Shown: positions 1 through 11,396 of the stretch, one piece after another | Position numbering within the stretch: position 1 is the stretch's first letter | Layout of the letters: each line of letters opens with the position of its first letter | Assembly: GCA_930367205.1 (NCBI GenBank) | Contig: OV884011.1 | Location: 90,567,474-90,631,473 of the forward strand | Direction of reading: 5' to 3' | Origin: Acanthosoma haemorrhoidale | Taxonomy: Eukaryota; Arthropoda; Insecta; Hemiptera; Acanthosomatidae | DNA length: 64,000 nt | Translations under genes and position numbers: made by a program | The notes under the pieces: generated by a model | Databases searched by the model: none | What the model saw: the letters and a program-made list of their open reading frames with translations, nothing else | What the model was told of the DNA's origin: nothing

Positions 1-346
1 GATCGGATCCTTGTACTAGGAGGACCTGCTTGAAGGTGGTGTGAGAGGAGTAAGGAGTGTGGGAATCCTCGGTGGAGGTTGATTGTTACGGTACAGTGGT
101 GAGAGTCCACTGGTGGCTGGGCCCAGAGTCTTCTCTAGGCATGTAGTGCAGTCGTAGTTAGTCTGATATCAGTGAGGGTGCCCCTTAGAAGCTTGTTGTT
201 GGTGGGCCAAGCGCCGTGATGTCAACCATTTCTTCTGCTTTACTCGATCTTGTGAGTTGCCATCGTGCCGGTAGCGGTGGTGGTGTCATGTCTCGGAAGA
301 GAGGGTTTAGACTGTGCTTCATCGAGTCGAAGAACTTGATCCCTCT
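1..346 (-). mobile_element. Jockey-like LINE, 3' end of ORF2 and 3' UTR (cut by window edge)
   Basis: Read on the minus strand, this matches the 59.03-59.57 kb segment on the plus strand over the end of the coding region (residues like RRHIKFFDS, TPPPLPTRWQ and TALGTPTTS at the other copy) and the start of the 3' UTR. Homology stops near position 346, just upstream of the codons for the KFFDS motif, so the copy is 5'-truncated, as is usual for LINEs. The A-tail would lie before position 1. The product would be the C-terminal end of a reverse transcriptase polyprotein. It is diverged from the second copy and is a dead fragment. Confidence 0.8.
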
Positions 347-1490
347 GGTTTCCGAAGAGCTCAAATCGCTCCGAAAACGAATTTCGTTATAAGCTTACTT
401 TCAAATTGAGTACGTCCAAGCTTGTTGGCCAATATTATTTCGCCGGGCTACAAAATGCTACATCATTACTTAAATGATCGGAGAGAGGGCATTTAAGTGA
501 TATAGAACGTGCGATGTGTCGCCATTAGTGAATGATGCAACTATGATGACCTAGGAGCCTGTTTTGAAAACTTTAAGCAATCTCCACTTATTACATTTTA
601 AAATATATTGTCGCTGATGTCGTTAGGCGTTTTAAAATTATGATGATGACTAATCGCTTATTAACTCCTACATGCCAACTAGTAATGCTGTATTTCCGAT
701 TTTTTTTTTGCTTAATATATTTCTCTTCTGCTATCATCAGAACTATATTATTTTACTTTGGAGCGTACTTGTCTCCGGATGAATTATATCTTGCCAGATT
801 CTAAAGCGTGTTCATCAATTTCTAAAAACGCAGTTGAGGCAGGACTTTAATTAGTTCTATATCAATATTTTTCAAATTTGGCTGTAATTTTTAAATAGGC
901 CTTCCATCGAATCGCAATCGAAGGAACTTCCTGTTTTTGTTTTATTGGATACCTTTTTTCAACAACTACCTTCTCATTGATTATTTTACTTTACGAGTTC
1001 CTGGTTCTCATTAGTTTTGAACGCATTAATTGTAAAAAATGGTGTTATCTTAATATTTAATCCTAACTCACCCCAACTGCTACCGCGAACTGCTATACCC
1101 GGATTAAATTACTCTTATCTTTACTCTAATCAGTTGGACCACCTGAACAGTATTAACCGTACAATAATTATCATCTGCGCACTTACCTTTTCGCTAACAC
1201 TCACATTTCATGAAAACAAAGTTTGAAGACTTAATAATTCCATACATTGGTTAAATTACATCAAAATGGGCTTTATGAGGCTTCTAGCTGAGCTAAATAG
1301 GAAGGATCCCGGCTGGTTCCTTCCTGTCATAGATCTTCAGCTTGTGACGCAATGAGAATTTTGGTGGAGTCATAAGATATGAAAGAAAGCACTTGAATAT
1401 TGTCTAGAACTGGGGAAAAAACTGAGCTACTTGAACATTGTAATGATGATGATGCTTTTCATTAATGTAGTTTTAGGCAACGCTTCCTTA
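347..1490. other. AT-rich stretch, nothing recognised
   Basis: Only short open frames (one of 69 codons at 1017-1226 on the plus strand) with no recognisable domain and AT-driven composition. No repeat shared with the rest of the window was seen. Confidence 0.5.
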
Positions 1491-1665
1491 TTAACCTGTT
1501 AACCGGGGAATTCCCTTTTTAATTACGTAGCATATAACGGGCGCGAACTTTTTCACTAGGACATGTAAATACGTCATGCCTGGAGGACGTAATTTCATAT
1601 TATTATTTTATTTTTTTTCTTAAAATAAATTAAATGACTATGAAATATATATTTTTTCGTTTATT

Positions 1666-1930
1666 TATATCTGTATCTCGGAGGGATACAACACTATGTC
1701 CATTTTCATAACTTTACAGGAGAGGAGTTTTAAACTTTTTTTCAACAAAAAGTGTTATTGGCACAGCTATTTATTGAGATGTAATTAACAATAAATAGAA
1801 TGTTCTGGTAAAATATTGTTTCAACATCTCAATAAATAGCTGTGCCAATGTTGAAAAAAAGTTTAAAACTCCTCTCCTGTAAAGTTATGAAAATGGACAT
1901 AGTGTTGTATCCCTCCGAGGTACAGATATA
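1666..1930. repeat. Large foldback (inverted repeat, arms about 106-116 bp)
   Basis: The left arm 1666-1781 is nearly the exact reverse complement of the right arm 1825-1930, around a loop of about 43 bp. The arms share, for example, the segment AACTCCTCTCCTGTAAAG and its complement. The left arm carries a small extra insertion (about 9 bases near 1745). It lies wholly inside the piggyBac element, downstream of the transposase gene on the minus strand. The RNA or DNA would form a very stable hairpin. Confidence 0.92.
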
Positions 1931-2153
1931 TAATGCACAAAGGAAAATACAAAATTACAAACAAATAGAAAAGAATACCAACAAAAAAATGGAAACATGG
2001 AATTAAAAAATTATAAATTTTAAAAACAACTATAAAGATTACAAAAATATATATATTTTTTATTTAGATACACAATAAAAAATATAAAAAAGTTCACAAT
2101 AAACAAAAGCACACAAATAAAATAGAAATATTGAATTTAAAAAATTAAAATAT

Positions 2154-3829
2154 TCAAAACTCAATTTCCGTGTGATATATTTTAAAACAATTGTTGATAC
2201 ATAGTGCTACCTTACAATCCGGACACCAGTGTGTAGATTCTTTCCTAACACCTTTTTTGTAGCAAACTCGGCATTTTCTGGATTTAGTTTTTCCTATATT
2301 GCTTTTCATTTGTTCTGGAAAATGCCTTTCAACTAAGCGTGATGGTTTAGGTGTAGAGCTGCTTGTTGATGTCTTTGGGTGGGTTTTCACTATGTTGTTA
2401 TCTACCAAATTCTCTACAAACTCTATCAACAAGTGTAATAGATCCAAATGACACTTATCTTTTTTGTATATAATATATGAATTGAAGCAGCACATAATCG
2501 TATATTAATCGTAGAAAATTTGTTTTTTATAAAAAAGAATCTTACGGACAGCCGTGTAGGCCAATAGCTCCACCTTCCAGATCTACGTCGCCCATATTCT
2601 TGTTATAATCCAGGACAACATTCGGTTATTCTTGCCTTCTTCCTTTCTTTTCAATCTTTGTCTTTCAATAGAACTGAGGATCAATACGTCTTTTTTATTC
2701 TTCCATTTTAAAACCACAAGTTTTTCTTTGAATATTACTATACGTTCATTTTTCTGTAATTATTTTGTTGTTATTTCACTGGGATTCCGACTCTGTTTAT
2801 CCTCATTGTTCCAACAATGTCTGTATTGTTTTAACACAAGAGTTCAGCATATGAATTGGCATATAAAAATTATCTAAGTAAATCCTATACCCTCTATTCA
2901 GTAAGTCATGTATTAACTCCAAAACAATTCTTGTTGATTGTTTTTCTTGTGGGTAGTTCGAACCATAATTTGTGTCCTTGCGTGTGTATAAAATTATATT
3001 TTGTACGTATTCAGATTGGTTTTCATCCAAAATAAACAACTTCATTCCAAATCTAGCACTTTTTTTAGATATATGTTGTTTCCAAGATAAATTCCCTTTC
3101 CGCGATAAAAGAGATTCATCTACGCATATTTCTCGTTCACATACATAAAAACTTTTAAACTTTTCTGACAAATTATTGATGATTGGATCAATTTTATATG
3201 TTTTTCTATTAGATGTGTTAGGATCAAAACTTAGATTGTCTGCAAAATGCAAAAACTTGCATAATAATCCAAACCTGATTTCGCTCATAGTTTCATAAAA
3301 AAATGGTGTTTCAATTATTCTTCTTCTTGAAAAATAAAGTTCAAAAGCCGGTTTTCCAATTATTCCTTGTAAAATTTAGGAGTGCCCAAAAAAATCTTCA
3401 TTTCAGCTTCATTTGTATCCTTCTTTTTTCGAATTCTCGAACGTGGTTTCAACTCAGGTTCATTATCGAAAAATTGGGTGGCGTACAAATTTGTTTGCTC
3501 TGTTAATTTGATAAGTTCCTTGTCTAAAAACTTCTCAAGATAAAACAAAGGAACTTTTTTTAGAGGAGTATCGAATGTTTTTCCAGGATGTGTGGTGAAG
3601 GGAAATGGTGTGGTCTTTCTGCATTTTGAGGTAGCCATTCTTCAGAAGCAATGCTGTTGCTGCGACCAACTTCATCAACTTCTTCACCATCTTTATTCTT
3701 AGTATCACTCAATTCTGTGTCGTAGTCAAAATTACTGTCAGATGACTCCGATGACGAACTCATAATATGTCTCCTTTGTCTACCTGCCGGTACATTGATT
3801 TCGTCATCGCTGATATCGCTTTCATTCAT
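2154..3829 (-). pseudogene. piggyBac-type transposase, broken by frameshifts
   Basis: Reading from the ATG at 3829, the N-terminus is acidic and serine-rich (SSSSESSDSNFDYD), as in piggyBac transposases. After a frameshift comes FYLEKFLDKELIKL and TEQTNLYA (about 3640-3360), the usual DDE_Tnp_1_7 entry region. Another frame (3288-2803) carries the catalytic core, with DESLLSRKGNLSWKQHI, RFGMKLFILDE and GYRIYLDNFY; the Asp of VDES and the Asp of LDNFY are the first two catalytic positions. Near 2560-2620 a third frame reads VLDYNKNMGDVD, the third catalytic block. The 3' frame (2495-2154) ends in a Cys/His cluster (CRVCYKKG, WCPDCKVALC), the C-terminal zinc-binding domain. At least three frame breaks make it non-functional. 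Family assignment is firm. Confidence 0.9.
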
Positions 3830-4088
3830 TTTGATGGATACTTATACAAATGTATTCTAAAATAAAAAGGTTGGAAATACAAAAAATATAAGTAAATAAT
3901 ATACAATACGAAAATAGGTAGGTAAGTGTAAGTACGTACCCGCCACTGCTCATCCAGAACTCGCCCACCTTTCTCAATAGCGAAATGATACTGATTCCCT
4001 CCATGTCTTAAATTCATGTCGAAACATGTATGGATGACTAATACCTTTATTGATCGAAAATATACGCCCCGCTTGGTTAACAAGTTAA

Positions 4089-4540
4089 TAGGCATAGTCA
4101 TTTCCCGAATAATAGCTTTGCGATGATCCTGGATTCGGTAACGCTGACATTTTCGATCGATTTTAGTGTTTCAAACTTTTTTTTTCTCAAGAAGTGAAAA
4201 AATGAGAGGGAGTAAACAGAGAAATAAATAAAAGCTGATTGAGAAGGTGGTCCAGGGAATGTAGAAGTGGGCTGAAGAGCATACTTTCCACCGCCTATCA
4301 TTCGGCTCATTGTTTGCCTCTTGTCATGTGTGGGACGGTCTATGTAAGTTTAATAGCAACCCTATGTGTGGGAAAAACATTTTTGTTGCCTCTAGTTGAT
4401 ATCCTCAGTATTTCAGTAAAATTAATGGATCATTTTTGGTAGAGAGGGTCTAGAGATGAATCCTGAAGATAACGAGAATTATAAATCCCATGTAATCATA
4501 TTCGACTATCCAAGGGTGTAAAAAAAAAAGGAAAGAAAAA
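4089..4540. other. Short unassigned stretch
   Basis: Two overlapping short frames exist on each strand but none resembles a known family. A minus-strand frame just inside the piggyBac right end (near 3940-4020) reads RHGGNQYHFAIEKGG, which looks codon-like but I cannot place it. Confidence 0.4.
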
Positions 4541-4658
4541 ATATTATTTAATTATTTTATGGAAAATTATTATAATATAAGGCCTATAATAATAATATAA
4601 AACCTTGCAAAAAAAAAAAAAAAAAGAAAAAGCGAAATTCTCTCAACCGAGCATGCAT
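4541..4658 (+). repeat. Dispersed A-rich repeat, inverted partner at 9777-9883
   Basis: The segment from TATTATTTAATTATTTTATG to ACCGAGCATGCAT, including an internal A-run and AGCGAAATTC, recurs in reverse orientation about 5.2 kb downstream. The partner has similar length and internal A-run. No terminal repeats or coding sequence are visible. It could be a short non-autonomous element; class unknown. Confidence 0.75.
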
Positions 4659-5107
4659 ATATTATAATATAAATTTGGAGCTCTGTACTTATACCTGATA
4701 GGTGTTATATATTTATTGGTAGTAGCATTTGTAGTATAATGGTTTTAAACGAATATAGTTTCATTATAAAACATCTTTACTGTAATTCCACAACTGATAA
4801 ACTCTTCTTTACTCTAATAGCGCTCTCGACAGCTCTGAGCTGTCATCTTCAGTTATCTCCAATTGGTTATCAGGTATATATACTCATTTAAAACAATAGT
4901 GTATTTTTATCTTTTAACCAGGGCTGCTACATCCACGTTCCTCACTTTACGACTTTACAATGACAATGTAGCTGTTTTATGATTATTCCATTACACAAGT
5001 CGGCACTAAATAATATTTTTTCATTTTGAATTTAGCTTCAACTCAAAGGCCTAGTGATCAACGACTTTGATTATACCGTGTTGAAGAATGTCAGAAACAC
5101 CTTGGCC
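4659..5107. other. AT-rich stretch, nothing recognised
   Basis: No convincing frame or repeat. Some of its right half may be the degraded 3' end of the mariner remnant that follows. Confidence 0.4.
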
Positions 5108-5401
5108 CTATGATATTTGACTGCTCTCATGACGATTGAGCACTTCGAAATGAACGACCCCGCGAATACTCCACCAAACAAACTTTTGCAGTGTAAACCT
5201 GGCTTCCTGGCGATTCACTTGGAGAGAGCCACTGCCTTTTGCATTTTGGATTACCATAGAGGACCCATTTTTCATCCCCAGCAGCTCCAGTATGGTGGGT
5301 GAGCCATAATCGCCCAATATTGCGACATCGGATTTCCATTTATTCCGATCGCTAGAACATTTTGCTACAAGTGCCAAAAGTAATTTGAAAATTTGGATCA
5401 T
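5108..5401 (-). pseudogene. mariner transposase fragment (first catalytic region)
   Basis: One minus-strand frame reads GDEKWVLYGNPKCKRQWLSP and a second reads FVWWSIRGVVHFEVLNRH. Together they form the stretch around the first catalytic Asp of mariner (GDEKW...) and the following tryptophan-rich strand. The two parts are in different frames, so at least one frameshift is present. The same region survives in the copy at 35.3-36.1 kb. N-terminal and C-terminal thirds are missing. A mariner-like terminal sequence sits at about 5850-5880, and a Jockey tail has inserted between. Confidence 0.85.
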
Positions 5402-5514
5402 GGACCCCGCTACTCAAGGAACTCCCAATAATTAAGGTAGCGAATACTAGTTTAAACTGATTAGTACTGATTATACTTGTTTATCTTTAGTAAAAGGCGA
5501 AAGATGTTTATACC

Positions 5515-5704
5515 CTCGGTAGACTCTCACTACCTTCCTGATTCCACCCGCCTCCTTTAGGCATTCCACACCCTATATCCTTCTCATACATCCTTCAAAT
5601 GGGGGACTCCCCTTAGTGAAAGGCACTCATTAGCCCAAAATAAATTTCCTTTATTTTTCCCACATCCTATTTTTATAAGTTTGAGAGCTTTAAAAAAAAA
5701 AAAA
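5515..5704 (+). mobile_element. Jockey-like LINE, 3' UTR with A-tail (5'-truncated)
   Basis: Matches, on the opposite strand, the 3' terminal about 180 bp of the Jockey copy at 16313-17527, including GTAGACTCTCACTACCTTCC and CCCACATCCTATTTTTATAA. It ends in a run of 13 A at 5692-5704. The copy is 5'-truncated to the 3' UTR and lies within the remains of a mariner, so it inserted after the mariner. Confidence 0.88.
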
Positions 5705-5849
5705 TCCATCTCCAGATATTTGTCTCAAAAACCAATTGATTTTTGAGTCGGAATCGACAATTTCCACACTAGATGGCCAAAGGTTTGTGATTACATCAGT
5801 GTTCAAAAATAAAACTTCTTAAACATTTGTGCTTTAATTTAATTTAAAA

Positions 5850-5880
5850 AAAAACGAAGTTACTTCTCGGTCCCCCTGAT
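5850..5880 (-). repeat. mariner-like terminal inverted repeat, right end
   Basis: The sequence ACTTCTCGGTCCCCCTGATA closely matches ACTTTTCGGTCCCCCAATAT at 36125-36145, the 5' end of another mariner of the same family. It therefore marks the promoter-proximal end of the mariner whose transposase fragment is at 5108-5401. The transposase N-terminus expected between the two is absent. Confidence 0.7.
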
Positions 5881-7018
5881 ATAATGCAAACTTAATTAAC
5901 TATGCAATTTATTATGCATGGCTTAATATAAAAAAACGAACTTATTGTGTACAAAATAATTATATAAACTATTGTTGTACAGATGAATTAAGTTGAGCTC
6001 GTTATCCTTAATGTTTACTGCCTATTGAATTCTGAAGTTCATTCAATATTTAAATAATACTGATAAGTTTATCTTTTTACAAGTAGTTGGTACCTTAATT
6101 ATTGTTCATTGGGAGCGGATTGTTTCATGTTTCCTTTATTCTACCCATTCAAATAATTTTCCTTGATTGAGTTTCTTGGCTGAATCCTTGTTATGCCTTC
6201 AATATTTTAATTGGCTTCTTATTACCACCTGACTTTCATTTATTACTTCCTTATACTTAACAAAATCAAATAACTGTTCAACGTGACACGGGAGTAGGCT
6301 CCTTCGTTCGGAGATAGGCGTAGACTGACTACCCCTCTAAATCTTCTTATCCCTGTTATATGAATCAAACAAGATTACCTAAAGTTACTGAGGGTCATTT
6401 TAGTTAGTATTTATTTACTTGTGCTTTGTGAAACCCAAAATCCAGGATGTCTCAAAATATACGACTATATATATACCATATATATATATATATATAATAT
6501 ATACATAGAAAAGGTTGATATACATATATATATGTGTATATCCACCTTTTCTATGTATATATTACATATGATATTCCTCTCGAATGTGTTGGTTAGAACT
6601 GACATTCTTTCCGAAAAGAGTGTCCTTTGCACTTTAATATGTATGTTATTATTGCATCTATTATGTATGTTCAATTCTCAATGCTCTGGAAATGTTTCGT
6701 AAACAGATCAATGATGATGACCACAGTACAAAAGCTAGAGCTGTCATCGGTTAATATAAGACCATAAACTCACCTATCAGAGTTAGCTCTACAGCTTTAC
6801 GGTGACAATTAGCCGTAGTGGGGAGGACGGGACGTATTAAATGTGGTTTGTAATTAAATGTCCCCTATACTAGCTGATAAAACGATCGAATCTATATTAT
6901 AGTAAGGTCATATTAGAAATAATTATTCGAAGTCAAATAGTTATACAGTCAGGCAGACTGTAAATTTATGTTTAATGGGTATTGGCCCCAATTTGATAGT
7001 GTGGTTAGTTTTATCAAA
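5881..7018. other. AT-rich stretch with one hairpin
   Basis: No gene recognised. The 93- and 69-codon frames around 6421-6702 come from the TA-rich hairpin at 6496-6562, listed separately. Confidence 0.5.
6496..6562. repeat. Perfect-looking TA-rich hairpin
   Basis: ATACATAGAAAAGGTTGATA on the left pairs with TATCCACCTTTTCTATGTAT on the right around a TATATA centre, arms about 29 bases with one or two mismatches. It lies next to a (TA)n run at 6470-6497. Confidence 0.85.
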
Positions 7019-7205
7019 AAGTTTTTTTTTTTTTTTTTTTTTATATATATAATCCTTTATTGTGCTAAAATTACAATCTGCCTTTTATAAGGCAATAAGT
7101 AATTAAGATAAATGCTCTCATTCATACCATATTTACTGTTCATCATTCACTCGCTCATTCATACAATATTTACCGACAGCCCAGAGACCCCCCAAATCCA
7201 CCGCG
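7019..7205 (-). mobile_element. Family A retroposon, 3' end with A-tail
   Basis: On the minus strand this ends in a run of 21 A (plus-strand T-run 7022-7042), preceded by a sequence containing AATAAAGGATTATATATA. The body shares TACAATCTGC, the GCAATAAGTAATTA block and the ATTCATACCATATTTAC block with copies near 11.0, 13.0 and 41.3 kb. Tail and 5' truncation point to target-primed retrotransposition. No reverse transcriptase is visible in any copy, so it may be the 3' UTR of a LINE or a SINE. Confidence 0.75.
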
Positions 7206-9776
7206 AAGATTTATCAAAAAGTAACGAGAATTTCATAATTTCGCGGGTGATATGATTCCGATGGGTCGCACTACTGCTAAAAAAGGATAAATATTTGTTT
7301 ACACCGGTTACTTCAATTGCCAAGACCCACCCGGCACGCAAAAAACCTTCCACCGTAGTTCTTTTTTTCCTGCAGGTCAATGCGGCCGATTTTCATTTTT
7401 GAAGTTCAATGAATATATGCGTAGAATCGAGTTTCAAATATATATTGTTGAGTTTTGTCACATCAAATTCGTAATTTACAACAATTAAAACGTAAGAACT
7501 TATAATTATTTATTTATAAATTACTAGCTGTAATCCTACTTTTCATCATACAAAGTAAGCGTTATATTATGTATGTTACGTGCACTTGGCCTGTGTTTAA
7601 TAAGTATTAATTAACTTATCTTGCATATGTAGCACCGCTCATTATTCGAGTTTATTTTCTTCGGGGAAAAACACTTCTATATAAAATGATAAATGAGACT
7701 GGATTGAACACTTGGCTGGCCGACTACGAAAAGAAAATTTTATTTTTCTGAATAAAAACTGAAAGTTTTATTTGTTGCTAGGCATCCGAGCCTCAATCCT
7801 TTCTACCCAAATAATACTAATACTAATAATCAACCCTTGAGGATAAACATCAACTTGTTTTCTTGTGACTTGAAAGCCGACTTTTTCACACCTAGAGTTG
7901 GATTTCCGCCTACTGTTCCACATGTCTCATGGCAATGTGGACGATGCTACATGCTCTGAGATCCATTTACCTTACATTGTTTTACTAATAAAAATACGTT
8001 AATTTTTAATAAATGGCGTGTTAATGAAAGTAAAGTATTTTTACAATGGATCGAAGATGATTAAGACATCAGGGATCCACCTTTACACAGGCAACCATTT
8101 TCACACGATTTATACTAATATGAAAACAAATTATTTTTATGATAAAATTCATACCTATTCATTCATTAATTTAGTAATTAGTACCAGAAAATCGTTATAA
8201 TTAATGATCAATTATATTAACTATATTACATTAACCAATGGTATTAGTTGCATCTTAGTATTTTGTTTAGCGGGTTTAGTATTCCATTTATTCTCTTTAA
8301 GTTTTGTTTCATTTTTTTTTGTTCGTTTAGTAATTGGTTTGTTATTATTTTAGTTTTATATCCTTGATTTTACTAAAAGAACAATATTATTTTTTTATGG
8401 TTACATAATAAACTTATGTACATAATCAGACTGGATTATCTGGACATATAGACTGGATTGTGGACACAGTTCTAACATAACAAATATTTTCAAAACAAAA
8501 CATAATTTTATCAATTTTCTTATTAGTTTATTTTATATGATAGTGGTATTGATGGGTTTCAGTGGCACCTAGCGAGTTGCTGAACATTGACTTATAGAAC
8601 TTTCAGCTGGAAATTCAAGGGCATGATTCAATTAGATATTTCTGCTATGAAAACGTTGTCAATTTTTCATTTAGAACTGCGCTCCGTTCCCTACAGACTA
8701 AATGTAAATCCGGTTTCTGTTTCTACCTTAAACGCGTCAAGAGAACAACGGATGTAACGAAAATATTTTCCCTTCTGTCTTTCTAAATTGTGAGGAATGG
8801 AGGGTTGGGACTCCGGAAATGGAACAAGCCATTACAATATGAGAGCTGGGACTGTTTGTTTTCTTGCATAGTTCAGCAAGCAGATTATATTTAAATGTTG
8901 CATCATTGTAAATATTTATTGCGTTAGGATGTGATAAACCGTTGAACCGCTTTATTTTATTTTATTCTCGTTTGTGTAGCGTGCACATTGTTTTTACAAA
9001 ACAGCTTTAATTTAAGTAGCAAAAGCACAGTGTTATCGCTATAAGCAATTGCCAGAAATCAAGTAATGATTTTATTCTTTCTCCCTGTATGCACGGTCTA
9101 CGAATGTTTGCACAATAGACACATTCCGTCTCTCGACAATCAGGTGTCAACTTACAGGTAGTCTGTAAGGCGACAGGAAGCCTGTTTCCGATGAGCTATT
9201 GTGTTATAAAGGGTTGACCCAGTTTGTACTCAGGACGGTAGGTACTCACAAGTTCGTTACTGCATTCTTATCAATGAATGCTAGGACTGTTAAGAAGAAT
9301 ACGGAGAGTAAGCTGACAGAGTACTCATTTTGTAGGTATTAATTAAAATCTATGTACTTAAATTGTTGTCGCTTACAGTTCTGGCTGTCATCAACATTAA
9401 TTGAAATGATCAGGTAATAATACTAAAGCACTCATTCATTCAACACATTTCATAATTATTTACTGATAACGGCATGATTCCTATTTCAAACCTCATTTAT
9501 TTGGAACTTGATGGTTGAGATTGGTACTGTTATATGGAGTAAGAATGATTTTTTTCTTATTTATTACAAATTTTATAGGACAGTGTTGCCCATTCAGCTT
9601 CCAATTTCTTCATTTCGTCGGCATTCGCTTTCAATTTCAATGCCCTGGTTCCTCTTTGATATTGATAGGAGAAAATTTAGATAAATTGTTCAAAACATAC
9701 GCTTCCAAGAATGGCTAACTCTGATAGTGGTTCGCCACTTCTTTTTCAACATTTTTTCCAACGTTAAAATACAAGT
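7206..9776. other. Long AT-rich stretch without recognisable genes
   Basis: Only short frames (up to 73 codons at 7159-7380 minus, overlapping the family A copy, and 60-67 codons elsewhere), none with a domain. No long repeats shared with the rest of the window were noticed. Confidence 0.5.
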
Positions 9777-9883
9777 ATGCATGCTCGGTTAAAAGAATTT
9801 CGCTTTTTCCTTTTTTTTTTTTTGTTGTAAGGTTTTATGGTGCATTATATTATAATTATTTTCCATAAAATAATCAAATAATA
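9777..9883 (-). repeat. Dispersed A-rich repeat, inverted partner of 4541-4658
   Basis: Read on the minus strand it runs from ATTATTTGATTATTTTATGG through an A-run to ACCGAGCATGCAT, matching the copy at 4.5 kb with scattered differences. Function and class unknown. Confidence 0.75.
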
Positions 9884-10998
9884 CCGAGAGTGTAAACTAG
9901 TCAGTATTAGCTTCTAATTAATTTTGCTTTATTTTCCAATTTAAATTGTAGTAACTAACTAGTAAGTTCAATACGAGCTTGCCGATTGTTCAAAGATACA
10001 ATTTCTTTAATAATGCTTGTAATATCCTTGTTATTCCAAGGAAAGAAATAAGTAAGGCTCAGTAAATCCTTTTTTTTTTCTCGGTAATTTCCAATGTATA
10101 TAATTATATATTATATTATACTTATTTATATCTTCCCACAATTTATTTATTGCTTTTCACACGCCCTTTTAGCAGCCTATACTATACTATCTATACTCCA
10201 GGCCTCACTAGCAGCTCAGACTCCACATTAACACCATTCTGAGCACTTAATTATATCAGTATAGATTTCTGAAAGCGCTTGTAAAAATGAATAAATCACT
10301 TGTGGTAGTAAAAACAAATAGGACGTGCTACCAACTTAATCAAGACCCTCGAACAGCAATCAAACCGCAAAATTCAATTTCTACGTAGGCGTCTTTAGTA
10401 AATTAACAATGCCATTCCAAGTAAGAAATAGGTAAGGCTCAGTAAATCATTATATATATATTTATTTATATGTATAAGTACGACACTTAATTTAACAAAC
10501 ATTTTCACAGAATGATCTAATTCGGTTATTATTGGCCAGCGATGTGGGTAGTAATTTGAACTATTGGGGGTTGAACTATAAGAACCAAATTTTCGCCTCA
10601 ATACTGATCACAAAGATGAGCACAAAATCAACAAAAATAATTATAGTTTTAGAATATATGGTATAAGTAAGACGCCCCACAAACATTGAATAATACAAAC
10701 TGATGCAAAAAAAATAATGTGTCTGTATAGTGATGACAAGGATTAAAGGGGCCATGTTTCCTGTGCCGTTATTGTTATGACACAATAAGATCTTAGCTAA
10801 GCATTTTTTCTAAGGGACGGTATGGGTGCAGGAGCCCTTTAACGGCAGGGCATCTCGGAAGTGTCCTTCCTCTACTATCTACCTGTTGTAAGACGTAACA
10901 CCTGGTTTAAGTTTCTGTATTCTCTCATATTATGTCAGTTTAACGAGTCACACATTTTTCCTCAGTCGCCAGAGTGATAGTATACATGTAGGTCCTGT
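9884..10998. other. AT-rich stretch, nothing recognised
   Basis: The phrase AGTAAG..TAGGTAAGGCTCAGTAAATC occurs twice in similar form (about 10048-10068 and 10423-10449), suggesting a small local duplication. No gene seen. Confidence 0.45.
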
Positions 10999-11396
10999 GT
11001 ATATTAAATAACCAGCATAATAAATTACAATCTGCATTATTAAGCAATAAGTATTCGTTATAAATGTTCTCATTTATACCATATGTACAATTTTCATTCA
11101 CTCGCTCATTTATGCAGCATTTAAAAGCACAGAGTCCTCTACAATCCACATGGTTGCCACCTCCCTCGCATGCGAAAGAGGAAGCTGAGCCCCCCACGCT
11201 TCACCGGATATGAGCTTGTGGAGGCTGACCAAGAGCCACATACGCTCAAGACATGCTAGAAAATGGTCATTGCCAGGACTCCAACTGTCACGTATTTATA
11301 GCAGGTCACGAGGCCACTGCCGCTTTAGTCTCCGAGGAGAGGCTTATAGGGATGTGTGGCGCAGTAATATAATTACTGTGCTAGGGGATTAGGGTG
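10999..11396 (-). mobile_element. Family A retroposon, longer copy
   Basis: On the minus strand this carries the 5' part of the family (GTGACCTGCTATAAATACGT), the central block (AGTTGGAGTCCTGGCAATG), and the 3' part (GGTATAAATGAGAACATTTA). It extends further 5' than the other copies, into a segment that recurs at 41.19-41.24 kb (GTGTGGCGCAG and its complement). It has several indels relative to the copies at 12.8 and 44.8 kb, and no intact reading frame. Confidence 0.75.

Larger units (their letters stand above)
1491..4088 (-). mobile_element. piggyBac-like DNA transposon, complete ends, broken transposase
   Basis: The left end reads TTAACCTGTTAACC from 1491. The reverse complement of the right end, closing at 4088, reads TTAACTTGTTAACC. 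TTAA is the duplicated target of the piggyBac superfamily, and both ends carry it. Between them lies a minus-strand transposase remnant (2154-3829) with piggyBac sequence throughout. About 2.6 kb total is the normal size for an autonomous member. A foldback (1666-1930) lies between the left end and the 3' end of the gene. The terminal match is short (13 of 14 bases), so the exact boundaries are good but not certain. Confidence 0.75.

Noticed and set aside
6421..6702. 93-codon frame over the TA hairpin
   Set aside because: Repeating Tyr-Ile codons come from the TA repeat; the mirror frame on the other strand is open for the same reason.
10420..10450. Splice-like TAGGTAAGGCTCAG motif seen twice (10.05 and 10.43 kb)
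   Set aside because: Donor-like, but no open frame precedes either copy; treated as a minor local repeat.
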